NCBI RefSeq assembly: GCF_024166365.1
Contig: NC_064830.1
Coordinates: 89,582,968 to 89,646,967, forward strand
Direction of reading: 5' to 3'
DNA from: Elephas maximus indicus
Lineage: Eukaryota > Chordata > Mammalia > Proboscidea > Elephantidae
DNA length: 64,000 nucleotides
Shown: piece after piece, positions 53,858 through 64,000 of the stretch
Layout of the letters: each line of letters starts with the position of its first letter
Position numbering within the stretch: position 1 is the first letter of the stretch
Position numbers and translations under genes: made by a program
Notes under the pieces: generated by a model
What the model saw: the letters and a program-made list of their open reading frames with translations, nothing else
Told to the model about the DNA's origin: nothing
Database searches by the model: none

Positions 53858-56800
53858 CTAGAAAGAGAGGAAATGGGTTGCAGAATGAAAAAGAGGTGCA
53901 TGGATGGGCCAAAGCAGATGTGGAGTGTGTAGAGTCAAGTCCTACCTCGTGCACAAGGAAGTCCTCCTGCATGCACTGCTGCGGCAGGTTGCGCAGCTGC
54001 TCCATGGTCTCATACATGCCTTGGCAGGAGCGCAGCTTCTCCACAGAGCCCAGCGTGTGCCGCAGGAGCACCAGGGCCACTCGGAAGATGATCTTGACGC
54101 CTAGAGGGCCAGAAGAGAGCATGGGGGGATCAGGCCCCGGATCTCAGCCAGTCCCATTTAGTAGGGACTCACAGCCCCCATCCCTCTTACTGCTAAATCT
54201 TACAGATGAGGAAATTGAGGCCCGAGAAGGAAAATGAGTTGCCACGGGTTTCTGCTTCCTGGGAGGAAGAGCAGCCCTGGGTTGGTGGCACAGCCAAAGA
54301 TCAGGCCTCAGTTCCTCCAGCCTCCAGGCTGCTTACATTGAAGCCTAGGCCCAACAACTACCTTCTGTCATGGGGCCATGAGAAATGTGACAGGGCCCTC
54401 TGGCAGTCACCACAGAAGCCCCAGCCCCTCAGGGCCTGCATGGCCACAGATGTACCTTCACAGAAGAACATGTCCCAGACACGCAGCACTGAGGCCCAGG
54501 GCAGGGTGCGGGCAAAAATACACATGAACCATTCTGTCATGTAGAGCACAGGGTCAATGCGCTGCCGCCGCAGGTGCCGATGTGCCAATGGGGACGCCCG
54601 GCGCAATAGCGCAAAAAAGATCTCTCCATCCAGCTGAATGGCCTCCTGGAGGAGTAACAAGTCATGAGAGGAGGGCCTGGCCTGCTTCGGCCCCCTAGGG
54701 ATAGACCTAGCCCTGAGAGTGGATGCTCACCCCAGTGAGGAGATGCCCAAAGACAGGGACTGAAGGGCAGTGTGAGGCAGGGTAAGGGTTTCCCTGCAGC
54801 CTTGGGGAAAAGTTACAGCCCGAGGTGCACCCAGCCTCCACTCACCAGTCCTGCACTGTAGTAGCCAGGGAGGTACTTGTCGCAGATCTGTACCAGGCAC
54901 CAAAACGCTTGCTGGGAAGGGCAAGAATAAGGAGGGAGGGATGGGACCTGAGAAAGAGATCGGGGAGCTCCTCCATCACCACTGTAGGCCAAGATGCTCC
55001 CAGCCCACCCCCACCAGGACAAGCCTATGCTGACCTCAGCAGGCATGTGCATGAGCAGCACTGCAGCCACTGGGGCCTGGGCCTGGCAGTAACCCTCATC
55101 GGGCCGGTAGATGGTGTAGGCCTTCAGGATGCGATACAGGTCCTGTTGCCTGGAGGGACGGGGAAGACTGTGAGGGTGATCACAGGAGTTGCGAGCTCTC
55201 TGACCCAAACCAAATCTGCTCCCTACCAGCCCCAGCCTAGACTTTTCCATCACCTAGCTGCAGATTAATCTCAGAATTTCACCACGACATACCATCTGCC
55301 TTCCTAGTCCTGCCTATCGAGCTATCAAGGTTGAGACCACAAAGCATTCCAGCTCTTGCTCTCCAACCTTTGGCTACACACCCCATACTCCTTACCCATT
55401 CTCTAGTCCAGGCTGTGCTCTCTCGCCTCCCAGTCTTTGTCCCTGCCTCTCTCCCTCCAACTGCCACTATCCCATAAACCTTCAAGGTCATCTTCTCCAG
55501 GAAGTTTGCAATATCCACAGCCTCAGCCCTCCTCTAGCACTGTCTGAATGCCTCGTCACCGCAGAGTAGCTCTCTTAGGCTGGGCCTGCCTGATCTGTTT
55601 CACTGGATTTCGTCAGTTCCATCCCTCAGAGTGTCCAATGGGCCCTGGTTTTTGGTGAAGCCTTGAAAGCCAGTTGTGCCTCAGACCTTCCTCATCTCTG
55701 CATACAAAATAAAATCTTGTCCCAGACTTGCTCCTTTTCCTTGAGGGTGCCTCATCACTTTCTGGGACTTCCATCCACTCAGCCCCCATATCCAAGAACG
55801 GACAGCCATCCTCACTCCTTCCTCACTCTCCATAGCTAATCACCAGGTCCCAGCAAGTCTACACCTCAAATTTCACTCATGTCTGTTCCCTCTTGTCCAC
55901 CTCCACCACCATTTCCCAGCTTAGCCCTTCAGCTCTTGCCCAGATACAAGTAATGACCTCCCAGATCCTCTCCCAGCCTCCAGTCTCACACCCAGTCTAG
56001 AATACCGTACTCTGAATACTGAATATGCTAGAATACTGCCTAGAATGGCAATTCCAAAAAGACCACCATTCAAGCATGATCTTCATTTGGGCTTTATCTG
56101 CATACCACCCCTACTAGTATTTTTTTTTCTCCACTTTACACTAGCATCCATGAGATGACAGGTTTGACATATGATGGTTATTTTATCTAGCACATATTAA
56201 AATAAACACGTAGCTTCCTCAAGCTCCCACACTACATCCACCCACCTGCCTGCTTCTGTGGCCCTGCCTGCTCCCCTGTTGCTATGGGTGAACTGTCTGT
56301 GATCCCGGCTAGGGACAGCCTTTCCACTGGTGCACTGGATCCCATCCCTTCTCGCCTACACAAGGCCATCGCTCCAGCAGTCCTCCCATCTCCTGCATCG
56401 TCAATCTTCCCCTCTCTACTAGAACATTCCCATCAGCATTCCGATACACTGTTATCTTTTGTCTTAAAAAAGAAAGTCTCCTGCCCCACTTCCCTCTCCA
56501 GATACCACACCATTTCTTTCCTCACCTATGTAATAAACTTCCTCCAGAATACAGACTTGCTATCTTCAATCTCTTTCCTCCCATTCTCCAGTCAGGCTTC
56601 TACCCACTATTCTATACAACGCTATGTTTATCAAGGTCACTAACAACCTCCAGAGATCTGTTGTCAGACCTTATTTCACTTGACCCTTCAGCAGCCTTTC
56701 ACAAAGCTGATCTTGAAACCCTCTTCACTTTGCTTCCAGAAATCACACTCTACTGGTTTGCCTCTGACCTCTTAGCTTCTCCTTCCAGTCTCCTTTACTG

Positions 56801-59800
56801 ATGCTTTCTCATCTTCCCATTATCTAAATGCTGGAGGAGTGCTGCAGGGCTCAATTCTCGGACAACTTCCTTTTTTATCTCCACTCACTGCCTTGGTGAT
56901 TTAGTCCAATCTGTAGGCTGACAACTCCCAATTTCTAATATATCTCCAATCTAAACCTATCCCCTGAAATCCAGACTTGTGTATATTGTATATCCAGCTT
57001 ACGTGACATCTTCATGTAGATGTCCAACAAGCATTTCAAAACTGAGCTCCTGACATACCTCCTTTCCACCAGTTTTTCCCATCCTATCAATAAACAGCAA
57101 CTCTGTTCTTCTAGTTTCTCAGGTCAAAACCTTAATAGTCATCATTAACTCCTCTCTCTCTCACACATACTTACACACACACATCTAATCCATTAGCAAA
57201 TCCATGTGGTGCTACCTTCAAAATACATCTAGAATCTAACCACTTTTCCCTATATTTTTACTTCTACCATCCTGGTCCAATCTATCATCATACCTCTCCT
57301 GGATTATGGAAATAGTCTCCTAACTGATCTCTTTGCTTCTTCCCTTGTCTCCCTACAGTCTATTCTCAATATAGCAACCAGAATGATTCTTTTAAAACGT
57401 AAGTCAGATCAGGTCATCCTTCTATCCAAAAGCCCTGCAAAGGCTTCCTATCTTACTCAGAGTAAAGGCCAAGCATTTTCAACAGCCTACAAGGCTCTAT
57501 CCATGTGGCCTCTCTACTTCATTTCCTACTGTTCCTCCCATCATACACTGACCTCCTCCTGGTACCATGAATGCACCAAGCATTCTCACCTCAGAGCTTC
57601 TGCATTGTGGTCTGCCTAGAACACTCTTCCCCCAGATATCTACATGGCTTACTCCCATACCTACTTCAGGTCTTTACACAATTGTCCTCTTCTAAGTGAA
57701 GCCTGCCCTGGGTCTCCCTATCTAAAATTGGAACAGTATCCCCACTTACATTCCTTAGTTCCCTTCCTTGTTTTAAACTCCTCTTTAACAGTTACCACTA
57801 CTTCACGAACAACAGATTTTCTTTATTTATCTTATTATCTATCCCCATTAAAGTATAATAAGCTCCAAAAGGGCAGGATTTTTTTTTTTCCCAAGCAGGC
57901 AGAAATTTTTCTCTTTTTGTTCACTGTCATCTGTAACTAGAAGAGTGCCTGGCATATAACAAGTACTCGATAAATATTAGTTGAAAGACAAACTTACTGA
58001 TAAAAAACGTCCATCTGGAAACCACCTAAGATCGTCTTACATACTACTAGAGAGTGGTATATACACTACAACTTGAGGGCACTTGGCCTGTAGAACAAAA
58101 CTGAAATGCCTTGGCAGAGCATTTAAGGGCCCTTGGTGATATGGCTCCAAACTTCCATTTCAGCCTCAGCTCTAACCAACCCCAGTGCCAAGGTAATTCC
58201 CCAGCCAGGAAAAACCTGCCCCCTGCTCTAGCTCCTATCTAGCCTTCAAAACCCTGTGTGTACACACACACACACCACACACACACGCACACCTCTCCAC
58301 ACACAGAGTCAGAGTCTCTCCCTCGGGCATGGTCCCTCACAGCGCCCAGGACACATCCTTCAATATGGCCTGACACTCAATCCATCAAGGATCTCTCTTC
58401 TAGAAGCCCTAGAGGGCAAGAACTGCTTTCAACCCAGTCCTATATCCACCTCGAGTCTTCAACAAGTGTTTGCTGACTGGCCTACAAGGTAAGATCACCT
58501 TACCCATGCCCCCCTCGAGCAGCAAACATCTCGTGGAAAGGGAACTGGCGGTGCAGGTCCTTTTCAATCACATCCAGCCACTTGGGGTCCCCAGGAGCCC
58601 GTTCCAGCTCCTACGGTGGAACAGCAGGGATTATCTCTAGATCTGAGGGAGCTGACACCCCTCACGCAGATGGGGCCCATATGGTCCACACCCTGGAGCT
58701 ACACGTACCTCAAACTTGCCCGGATTCTGCTCCAGGAGTTCCTTGCTATTGGACAGGTACTGCCAGGCCTTGGCTCTGAGGGAGGAGGGGACCCCCTTCC
58801 GGCAGCGTAGCTTCACCTAAGGCAGAGGGAGCAGGCAAAAGGACAGCCTTAGGAGCTCGCAGAGCCTCCACGCTTCCCCAGGAAACCTCAGGCTTCCTGG
58901 GAAGTCTTCCCACATCTCATAGGGTTGACTCCAATGAAGTTGGTCTGGCTTTCTATCTTTAAGGCTACTCCTCCCCCGAGACCCAGGTACCACCTGCCCC
59001 GACATGGTCCAGAGGGTGGGATATTGTCAAGTTCCTGGGCTTCCCCAGAGCATGTGGGCCCTGAGCGCCCACCCCCACCCCACCTTGTCCATTCCCTGCC
59101 CACCGCCCAGCCTCTTCAAACCTTCTGGAAACGCCGTGACAGCCACTTATCCCAGTTACTGAACATCTCCAGCCACTTGAGTTCCCGTTGCCGAGCCACA
59201 TCCACGGGAATGGAGCTCTCTCTGCAGGATGGGGGGCAGTAAGGAGGCATGGAAGAGGTCACTGTTGGTAGTACAGAACCTGGACTACTGGGAGAACTGA
59301 GGCAAGCCACTCCCCAGGCTCATATGTGAGACTGGACATAAAAGCATTTTGTAAGCAACCAAACATCAAGATGTCTGGCCATTTGGCCATCCCAAGGCTG
59401 AAAGGGATTTCTTCCCTATTGGATAACTACACCAAACTTTGTGTTCAAATTCCATTTCTAACTCATCTATGTTTGGGGAGGCAATATAGAATATTTTAAA
59501 GCCAGACTTTGCATTAGACTTGGATCCAAGTCCTAGTTTGACCACTTATTCAGTGTGACCTTGGGCAAGTAATTTAATTTCTCTGAGTCTCAGTTTCCTC
59601 ATCTCTAAGTTGAAAAGCATAGCAATACCTACCTGAAAGGGTCTGTTGAGAGATTATAGGAAGATAAAACATAGCAGAAGCTCAGAAGATAATAGCAATT
59701 ACTATCCATAAAATACAGAATACAGTACTTCTCTGTCTCCTTAGAAGCAACAGTTTCCTCCTATCAGACTCTCGGGATCCCTAAGGCTATCTGCAATTCC

Positions 59801-62800
59801 CTCCACCTACTCCTCCCTGAAATTACCCCAGATTCTCAGACAAAATGAAGCTCTCCTAGGCCTGTTTACCCACTCTGCTGTCAGAGCTTCACAGTCAAGG
59901 TGCCCCACCAGTCAACTGTAGGAACCAGTACCAGATGGTTGAGTGGAATGAAATAAAGAGCTTGGGTTTTATAAATCAGACAGACCTATGTTCAAATCCC
60001 AGTTCTGTTGCTTAGGAGGACTCTTGGCAAGTGATAACCTGAGTCTCTTCCTCATCTGTAAAAGAGAGACACCACCACCTATATCACGACATTAAGAGAA
60101 GACTATTAAGAAACTATATCTGAAGAGCTGTTAAATGGGGCCCATGAAATGTTAGTCTCTTTTGTCCTAGAACCTCCTTAAACAGAGAAACTGTCTCTTA
60201 TTCATCTCTATCATAAGTCAGCTCCAAACTCAACTAAGGGCAGGGAAGAGTAAAATATTTTTGCTCTTCTCAAGAAGGTCACAGCCTAGCAGGGGAGGTA
60301 ACTGCAATACAGTGTGGAAAATGCAATGACAGAGAAGCACAGAAGAGGGACGGACCTAACTGCAGAGGAAGCAGTGGATATTAGGGAAGACTTCCTGTAG
60401 GAGAGGACGCCTGAGGTAAGCTATGAAGGGTGAGTAGAAGTTAGCAAGCAAAGAAAAGGGAGAAGGGCATTCCTGTCAGACAGTACAGCTTGAGCATGAA
60501 GGAGAAATTACAACCAATTCAATAGGACCACAGCACAAAGTGCATGGTGAAGAGTGGTGGGAGAAAAGGCCACAGAGGCTATGGAGCAAGCTAATAAGGA
60601 GCCCTGTATACAGGCTGAAGAGCTTGGACTTTATCCCGGGGGCAAAGAGGAGCCGCTAAAAGCTTTTAAGGTGGCATGTGCCACAGTCAGCCTTGCCTCA
60701 GAGGTAGATTTCTCCAGCATGCAGGAGGGATTTTAGAAGGACCAAAGTACAAAGCAGAGAACTAGCACCCAGCACAATGCCTGACACACACAAGAGATTT
60801 GCTAAAATTGAATTCAATACAAGTTTCTTACAGTTGTGTGGTATTGAGGAGAGAGCCAGTAGAGTCATACAGATCTAAGCTCAAATTCAGATTATTTGAG
60901 TGGGGCAATTCATTCAACTACTCTAATCTTATTTCATCTATATGTTGGGTACAATACATCCCTCGTGTATGGGCAAGCACCAAGGTCAAACTTCAGTTGC
61001 CTTCCCCATACAGGACTCTGAATGTTGCCACACAAATCTTTTGATTTTTTTTTTTGGATTCTAAGCCCGACCTACGGTACTCCTTCCACAGGACTGCACC
61101 CCACACCAGATCCCCCGCCCCAACACACCCTAACCAAACACCAAATCCATTGCTGTGGTCAATTCCAACTCACAGCAACCCTATAGGACAGAGTAGAGCT
61201 GACCCATAGGGATTCCAAGGCTTTAATCTTTATGGAAGCAGGCTGCCACATCTTTCTCCCGCAAAGCAGCTTGTGGGTTCAAACTGTCAACCTCTCAGTT
61301 AGCAGCCAAGCACTTTACCACTGCACCACTAGGGCTCCTTCCAACACACACAGCCATGACCAAATCGCACTCATTCTTCAGGACTCATATCAGCTTCAGC
61401 TGAATGCCAAGGCTGGGCAAGAGGTCCCTTCTCTAAGCAGCTCACAAAACCCTGTGCTGTCCTCCAGCCTAAACCTAACATATTATATTGAAACCAACTG
61501 CTTAAGTACTTGTCTCTTCCTCTACACAATAAGCCCCTTGATAGAACTATTCATCCCTAGTACCCACTACAGGGCTTTGCACTTGGGTGCTCAGAAGATG
61601 CTGCAGGTTGAACTGACCTACAGCTTAAAGGGGCACAGAAACAATGGGCAGAATCCAGAGTGAGGGAAGAAAAAAGTCAGAAGCAATCACACCCCCACCT
61701 CAGGAGTGACTCAGGCCCCTGGAGGGAACTAGGAAAGAGTAAGGTCTGCTGAGGAGATGAGGAAATAGGGAAGAGGCCTCCCTCACCCTCTTTCCTTCGG
61801 TGAAGACACAAGACTGCCCTTCTCTGCAGAGGAGTGGTGCCTTCAGGGTTTCTCCTCCATCAATCAGACTTCCCTACCTCACCAACCCAGGAGACCTAGC
61901 GCTATGAAGGGGAAGGATGCCTGCATCCCTCCACACTCTCTGCCCCCAAAAGTCTCCACCAGAAACCCTGCCCAGCTACCATCCAGAATATCTGACCTGT
62001 AGCTGGAGTTTAACATCAAGGAACTAGGATGACCTTAAGGATCATATGAAACACTTCACTTCCTAGAGGAGGAAACTGAGGCACAGAAAATGGGGAAGCC
62101 ACTAGCCCAAGGGCACACAACACTCCAAAGATAAGGACTAGACTCAAACGCAGGTCTCCTGGCTCCTAGCCTGAAACTCTAACATAACATGCCAGTACCA
62201 CTTAAACCTCAGGATGCTCTGGGTATGATAGGGACCACCAAGTGCCCCAATCCCACTAGTCACCCACTGGATCCTCAGAGGAAGCTGGGACTGACAGAGT
62301 CTAGGCAAGGTGTATTTCTCCCCCTCTCTTCCCCTGCTACCCTGAGGCAGTCCCATTTGGGTGCCCACTGGGTACTCACAGGCTGCCTGAGTACTGGCTG
62401 CCCCCAAGGAAGCCATACTTGTCCGTCTTGCGCAGGGCCAGCCCATTGATCTCCGAGTCTGAACCCATGGAGCTCACATCATCCGCCAAGGACTCCAAGG
62501 TCCCAGACATGAGGCTCACAGAGTCCAAGTAGCTCAGAGTGTCCGGAGCCTGCCCTCGAGGCCCAGGAATGCCAGGTCCCAGGCTGGACATGGAGCCCAG
62601 GTCCTGAGAGCTTTCAGCAGGCTCTGGAGCTGGGGTCACCGTCACTACGGCTACCAGAGCCTCACATGTCCCTGGAGGGCCTGCACCAGGCCCTGAGGGA
62701 TCCTCAGGAGCAGGTCCTGCTGATGATGATGTTGCTGCTGCAGCTCCATGTCCACTTGTCACCTGTCCTGGGGTCACTGCTGCAACCTGTGCAGTCACTC

Positions 62801-63332
62801 CTGAGGCCACTGTGGTTTCCGGATTGGGGGCAAGCGAGGGTTTGGCGGTCAGGGCCCCAGGAACTGTTCTGGAAGGGGTCCTGGTGGGTGTGCCGGTGGG
62901 GGTACCTGGTCCAGCGGCGGGCGAGGTTCGAGCCTCCTCCGTCTTCGGAGAGTCTGTCCCTGGGGCCAGAGCCATCGACGTCCCGGCTCCTGCCACCGCC
63001 GTGGGCACGGGAGGCTCAAGGCCCGGGGATACCTGTGCCGTCGGGGATGCCGGCGAGGCCTCCAGAGTCAGCACTACCACAGTACTGCCTGCGACCCCCG
63101 GGGCCGCAGCCGGGTCCGGGTCCGTGGTTTGGTTGGGCCCCGAGATCCAGGCGGGCCGTGCCTCCCCGGGGGCCACGAGGGTGACCGGGGTCGAGGTGGC
63201 CGTGGTCACTGGCGGCCCGGGAGCCACCACCACCACGGGCCCGGCCCGGGAGCCCCGAGGCGGTGGCGAGGGGGCCGCGGGGGCGCCATGACGGCGCGGC
63301 GGGGCCACCAGGGGCGCCGGGCCCGTCTCCAT
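53138..63332 (-). CDS. TBC1D10B: TBC1 domain family member 10B (EPI64B), Rab GTPase-activating protein, nine coding exons
   Basis: A RabGAP of the TBC1D10/EPI64 group; the group is reported to act on Rab27A, Rab35 and related GTPases. Coding exons are 62380-63332, 59122-59221, 58709-58816, 58504-58610, 55035-55149, 54846-54911, 54456-54645, 53946-54100 and 53138-53857, total 2514 nt and 837 aa against about 808 in human. Residues 1-290 are Ala/Pro/Thr-rich and disordered. The TBC domain spans about 350-600 with both catalytic fingers: IEKDLHR (I402, D405, R408) and YCQ (Y443-Q445). A Lys/Glu/Gln/Arg repeat fills about 718-801, and the C-terminus is DAYF, a possible PDZ ligand like that of EPI64. 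All junctions are GT/AG and in phase, so the gene looks intact. Confidence 0.97.
53946..54100 (-). CDS. TBC1D10B: TBC1D10B coding exon 8
   Basis: [20 protein letters not shown] and [10 protein letters not shown], the C-terminal helices of the TBC domain. Acceptor CCCTCTAG, donor GAG|GTAGGA. Confidence 0.95.
54140..54370 (-). repeat. MIR-type SINE remnant in TBC1D10B intron 7
   Basis: TACAGATGAGGAAATTGAGGCCCGAGAAGG is the reverse of a MIR tail. Confidence 0.6.
54456..54645 (-). CDS. TBC1D10B: TBC1D10B coding exon 7
   Basis: [38 protein letters not shown] and [11 protein letters not shown]. The W-F-C-F and RVWD blocks are TBC hallmarks. Acceptor CTCCTCCAG, donor GAAG|GTACAT. Confidence 0.95.
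54846..54911 (-). CDS. TBC1D10B: TBC1D10B coding exon 6
   Basis: [20 protein letters not shown], 22 residues in all. Acceptor CTTCCCAG, donor CTG|GTGAGT. Confidence 0.95.
55035..55149 (-). CDS. TBC1D10B: TBC1D10B coding exon 5 (Gln finger)
   Basis: [19 protein letters not shown] then [19 protein letters not shown]. Carries the YxQ glutamine finger. Acceptor CCCTCCAG, donor GAG|GTCAGC. Confidence 0.95.
55290..57990 (+). mobile_element. Ancient L2 LINE filling TBC1D10B intron 4
   Basis: Plus-strand L2 ORF2 3' sequence: TCTACCCACTATTCTATACAACG, AATGCTGGAGGAGTGCTGCAGGGCTCAATTCTCGG, AAAACTGAGCTCCTGACAT and TTTTAAAACGTAAGTCAGATCAGGTCATCC. It ends with the L2 tail GAGTGCCTGGCATATAACAAGTACTCGATAAATATTAG. 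The part left of about 56290 is less clear and may be a second fragment. Frames are broken. Confidence 0.8.
58060..58500. other. Intronic sequence with L2 trace and a CA repeat
   Basis: Weak L2-like words at 58090-58250, then a (CA)n-type tract at 58258-58288. It abuts exon 4, so the right part holds the splice donor. Confidence 0.4.
58504..58610 (-). CDS. TBC1D10B: TBC1D10B coding exon 4 (Arg finger)
   Basis: [20 protein letters not shown] then [15 protein letters not shown]. Carries the IxxDxxR arginine finger. Acceptor CCACCGTAG, donor CATGG|GTAAGG. Confidence 0.95.
58709..58816 (-). CDS. TBC1D10B: TBC1D10B coding exon 3
   Basis: [20 protein letters not shown] then [16 protein letters not shown], the start of the TBC domain with the R-K-G-(I/V)-P-x2-L-R signature. 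Acceptor TGCCTTAG, donor GAG|GTACGT. Confidence 0.95.
59122..59221 (-). CDS. TBC1D10B: TBC1D10B coding exon 2
   Basis: [20 protein letters not shown] then [13 protein letters not shown]. Acceptor ATCCTGCAG, donor AAG|GTTTGA, the latter rather weak. Confidence 0.95.
59500..59670 (+). repeat. MIR-type SINE remnant
   Basis: GACCACTTATTCAGTGTGACCTTGGGCAAGTAATTTAATTTCTCTGAG and CAGTTTCCTCATCTCTAAGTTG. Confidence 0.8.
59950..60110 (+). repeat. MIR-type SINE remnant
   Basis: AGACCTATGTTCAAATCCCAGTTCTG, CTTGGCAAGTGATAACC and CTCTTCCTCATCTGTAAAAG. Confidence 0.75.
61138..61340 (-). repeat. Afrotherian tRNA-derived SINE, long subtype, in TBC1D10B intron 1
   Basis: ACCAAATCCATTGCTGTGGTCAATTCC, ATCTTTATGGAAGCAGGCTGCC and CCACTGCACCACTAGGGCTCC. 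Confidence 0.85.
62045..62175 (-). repeat. MIR-type SINE remnant
   Basis: GAGGAGGAAACTGAGGCACAGAAAATGGGG, GCCCAAGGGCACACAAC and CAAACGCAGGTCTCCTGGCTCC, the reverse of a MIR. Confidence 0.75.
62380..63332 (-). CDS. TBC1D10B: TBC1D10B coding exon 1 with start codon
   Basis: ATG at 63330-63332 in CGGCCATGG context. 317 residues, low complexity in Ala/Pro/Thr/Val, ending [19 protein letters not shown] and [13 protein letters not shown] before the donor CT|GTGAGT. Very GC-rich and inside the CpG island. Confidence 0.95.
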
Positions 63333-64000
63333 GGCCGAGGGCCGCCCCTCACATCCCCCTGCCGGGGCGGCCGCAAAAGGCGCCGCCCCTCAGACCGCCC
63401 CGCGCCGCCCGCCGAGGAAGGGGAGAGGGCGAAGGGCGCGGCCCGGCACGCGCCGGGGCCGGGGGCAGGTCGGGCCGCCGTTGGGCGAGAGGGGGTGGGG
63501 CGGGGGCCCAGGGGCGCCTTACGCCGGGGTCTCGCCAGTGACCTCTCCAGCCCTCGCGCTCTCTCGTCGCCGCCGCCGCCCCCCTCCCTCTTGTTTCGGG
63601 CGAGCTGCCGACCTAGCGCCTGCGCACACGTCCCGGTGCCGGGCTCAGGGGCCAGCGTCCAGACGTCTCACGCCTGCGCGCTGCCGTCCCCTCGCGCTCC
63701 TTTTTTTCTCCCGCCTTCACAGAGAGCTTGGACGAATAATTGGAGAGAGGGAACTGGGTTTCTGCCAATCGCTGGAAGGATGGGTGGGGTTGGCGGTGGG
63801 AAGGGGATGGGTAACCTGGAAAGAGGAAACGGAGAGGGCGGAGGGCGATAAAGCCAATCAGAGGGCGAGTAAGGGCAGGAGAAGGCGGGATGAAGGAAGT
63901 ATCTAATAGAAAAGCGAGAACCTGCACCTCTTGGCCAATAAAGATGACTGAAAAGTGAATGACAGCGGCAGGGGCGGGGAGGGAGGCGGTACTGTGGGAG
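62850..64000. promoter_or_regulatory. TBC1D10B: CpG island and promoter region of TBC1D10B
   Basis: Very CpG-dense from exon 1 to about 63700. Upstream of the ATG come CCAAT boxes at 63765-63769, 63854-63858 and 63935-63939 on the plus strand and one at 63739-63743 on the minus strand. GC-box-like GGGGCGGGG occurs at about 63495 and 63972. In human the divergent MYLPF gene starts just beyond, so boxes on the plus strand could serve that gene. MYLPF exons themselves are not visible here. Confidence 0.6.

Larger units (their letters stand above)
59222..62379 (-). other. TBC1D10B: TBC1D10B intron 1
   Basis: 3.2 kb. It holds MIR remnants at about 59500-59670, 59950-60110 and (reverse) 62045-62175, and a SINE at 61138-61340. 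The remainder has no recognised feature. Confidence 0.7.

Noticed and set aside
62666-63291. Plus-strand frames antisense to TBC1D10B exon 1
   Set aside because: They mirror the Ala/Pro/Thr codons of the exon, and nothing suggests a separate product.
62376-63332. TBC1D10B as a single-exon 318-residue protein
   Set aside because: The frame runs only one codon past a strong donor (CT|GTGAGT), and exon 2 continues in phase.
63129-63851. 240-codon plus-strand frame at the TBC1D10B promoter
   Set aside because: Arg/Gly/Pro-rich translation of a CpG island. Such frames are open by composition and there is no domain or codon evidence.

Overview
This window is a mammalian autosomal segment, almost certainly from an afrotherian and most likely an elephant. 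Two lines of sequence evidence point there. First, the window is packed with a tRNA-derived SINE that carries a B-box-like GGTTCGAATCC core and a 3' tail of the type TATGAGTCGGAATCRACT. The same tail ends the RTE/BovB-class LINE copies here, which is the Afrotheria SINE/RTE pairing. Second, the right-hand third holds two neighbouring minus-strand genes, CD2BP2 and TBC1D10B, in the order and orientation they have on human 16p11.2. There they are followed by MYLPF, whose upstream region would begin at or just past the right edge.

Layout. From 1 to about 48.1 kb I find no intact protein gene. This part is a deep stack of transposable elements with some unassigned stretches. From 5278 to 17395 lies one degenerate minus-strand provirus with both LTRs, a leader with a primer-binding-site-like sequence, gag remnants, an aspartic protease with DTG, a reverse transcriptase with YIDD, RNase H and integrase remnants. 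It sits inside an older solo LTR (family A), with a 5-bp target duplication. The provirus was in turn invaded by an LTR-like element (family B), three RTE copies with 10-bp duplications at two of them, two family A LTRs, SINEs and a DNA transposon. From 17.4 to 45 kb come L1 fragments, more family A and B LTRs, a poly(A)-tailed retroposon family (called D here), SINEs, MIRs and nested DNA transposons. From 45 to 48 kb are a MaLR-type LTR, SINEs, a MER5-type element and unassigned sequence.

Genes. CD2BP2 (coding 48245-49923, minus, 6 coding exons, 343 aa) has a complete GYF domain and a CpG-rich promoter near 50.5-50.7 kb. TBC1D10B (coding 53138-63332, minus, 9 coding exons, 837 aa) has a complete RabGAP TBC domain with both catalytic fingers, a Lys/Glu/Gln-rich C-terminal segment and a CpG-island promoter. 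All splice junctions were placed by GT/AG and checked by codon count. Between the two genes (about 51.6-52.6 kb) the plus strand carries an unidentified coiled-coil-like coding remnant followed by an AATAAA.

Function. The two genes do unrelated jobs: CD2BP2 is a U5 snRNP and proline-rich-ligand adaptor, and TBC1D10B is a Rab GTPase activator. They look like housekeeping neighbours, not an operon-like unit. I found no CRISPR array, no prokaryotic system and no tRNA or rRNA gene. The unusual content is the multi-level nesting of mobile elements and the orphan plus-strand coding remnant. Names given to repeats are by pattern recognition only; families A, B and D are working labels.
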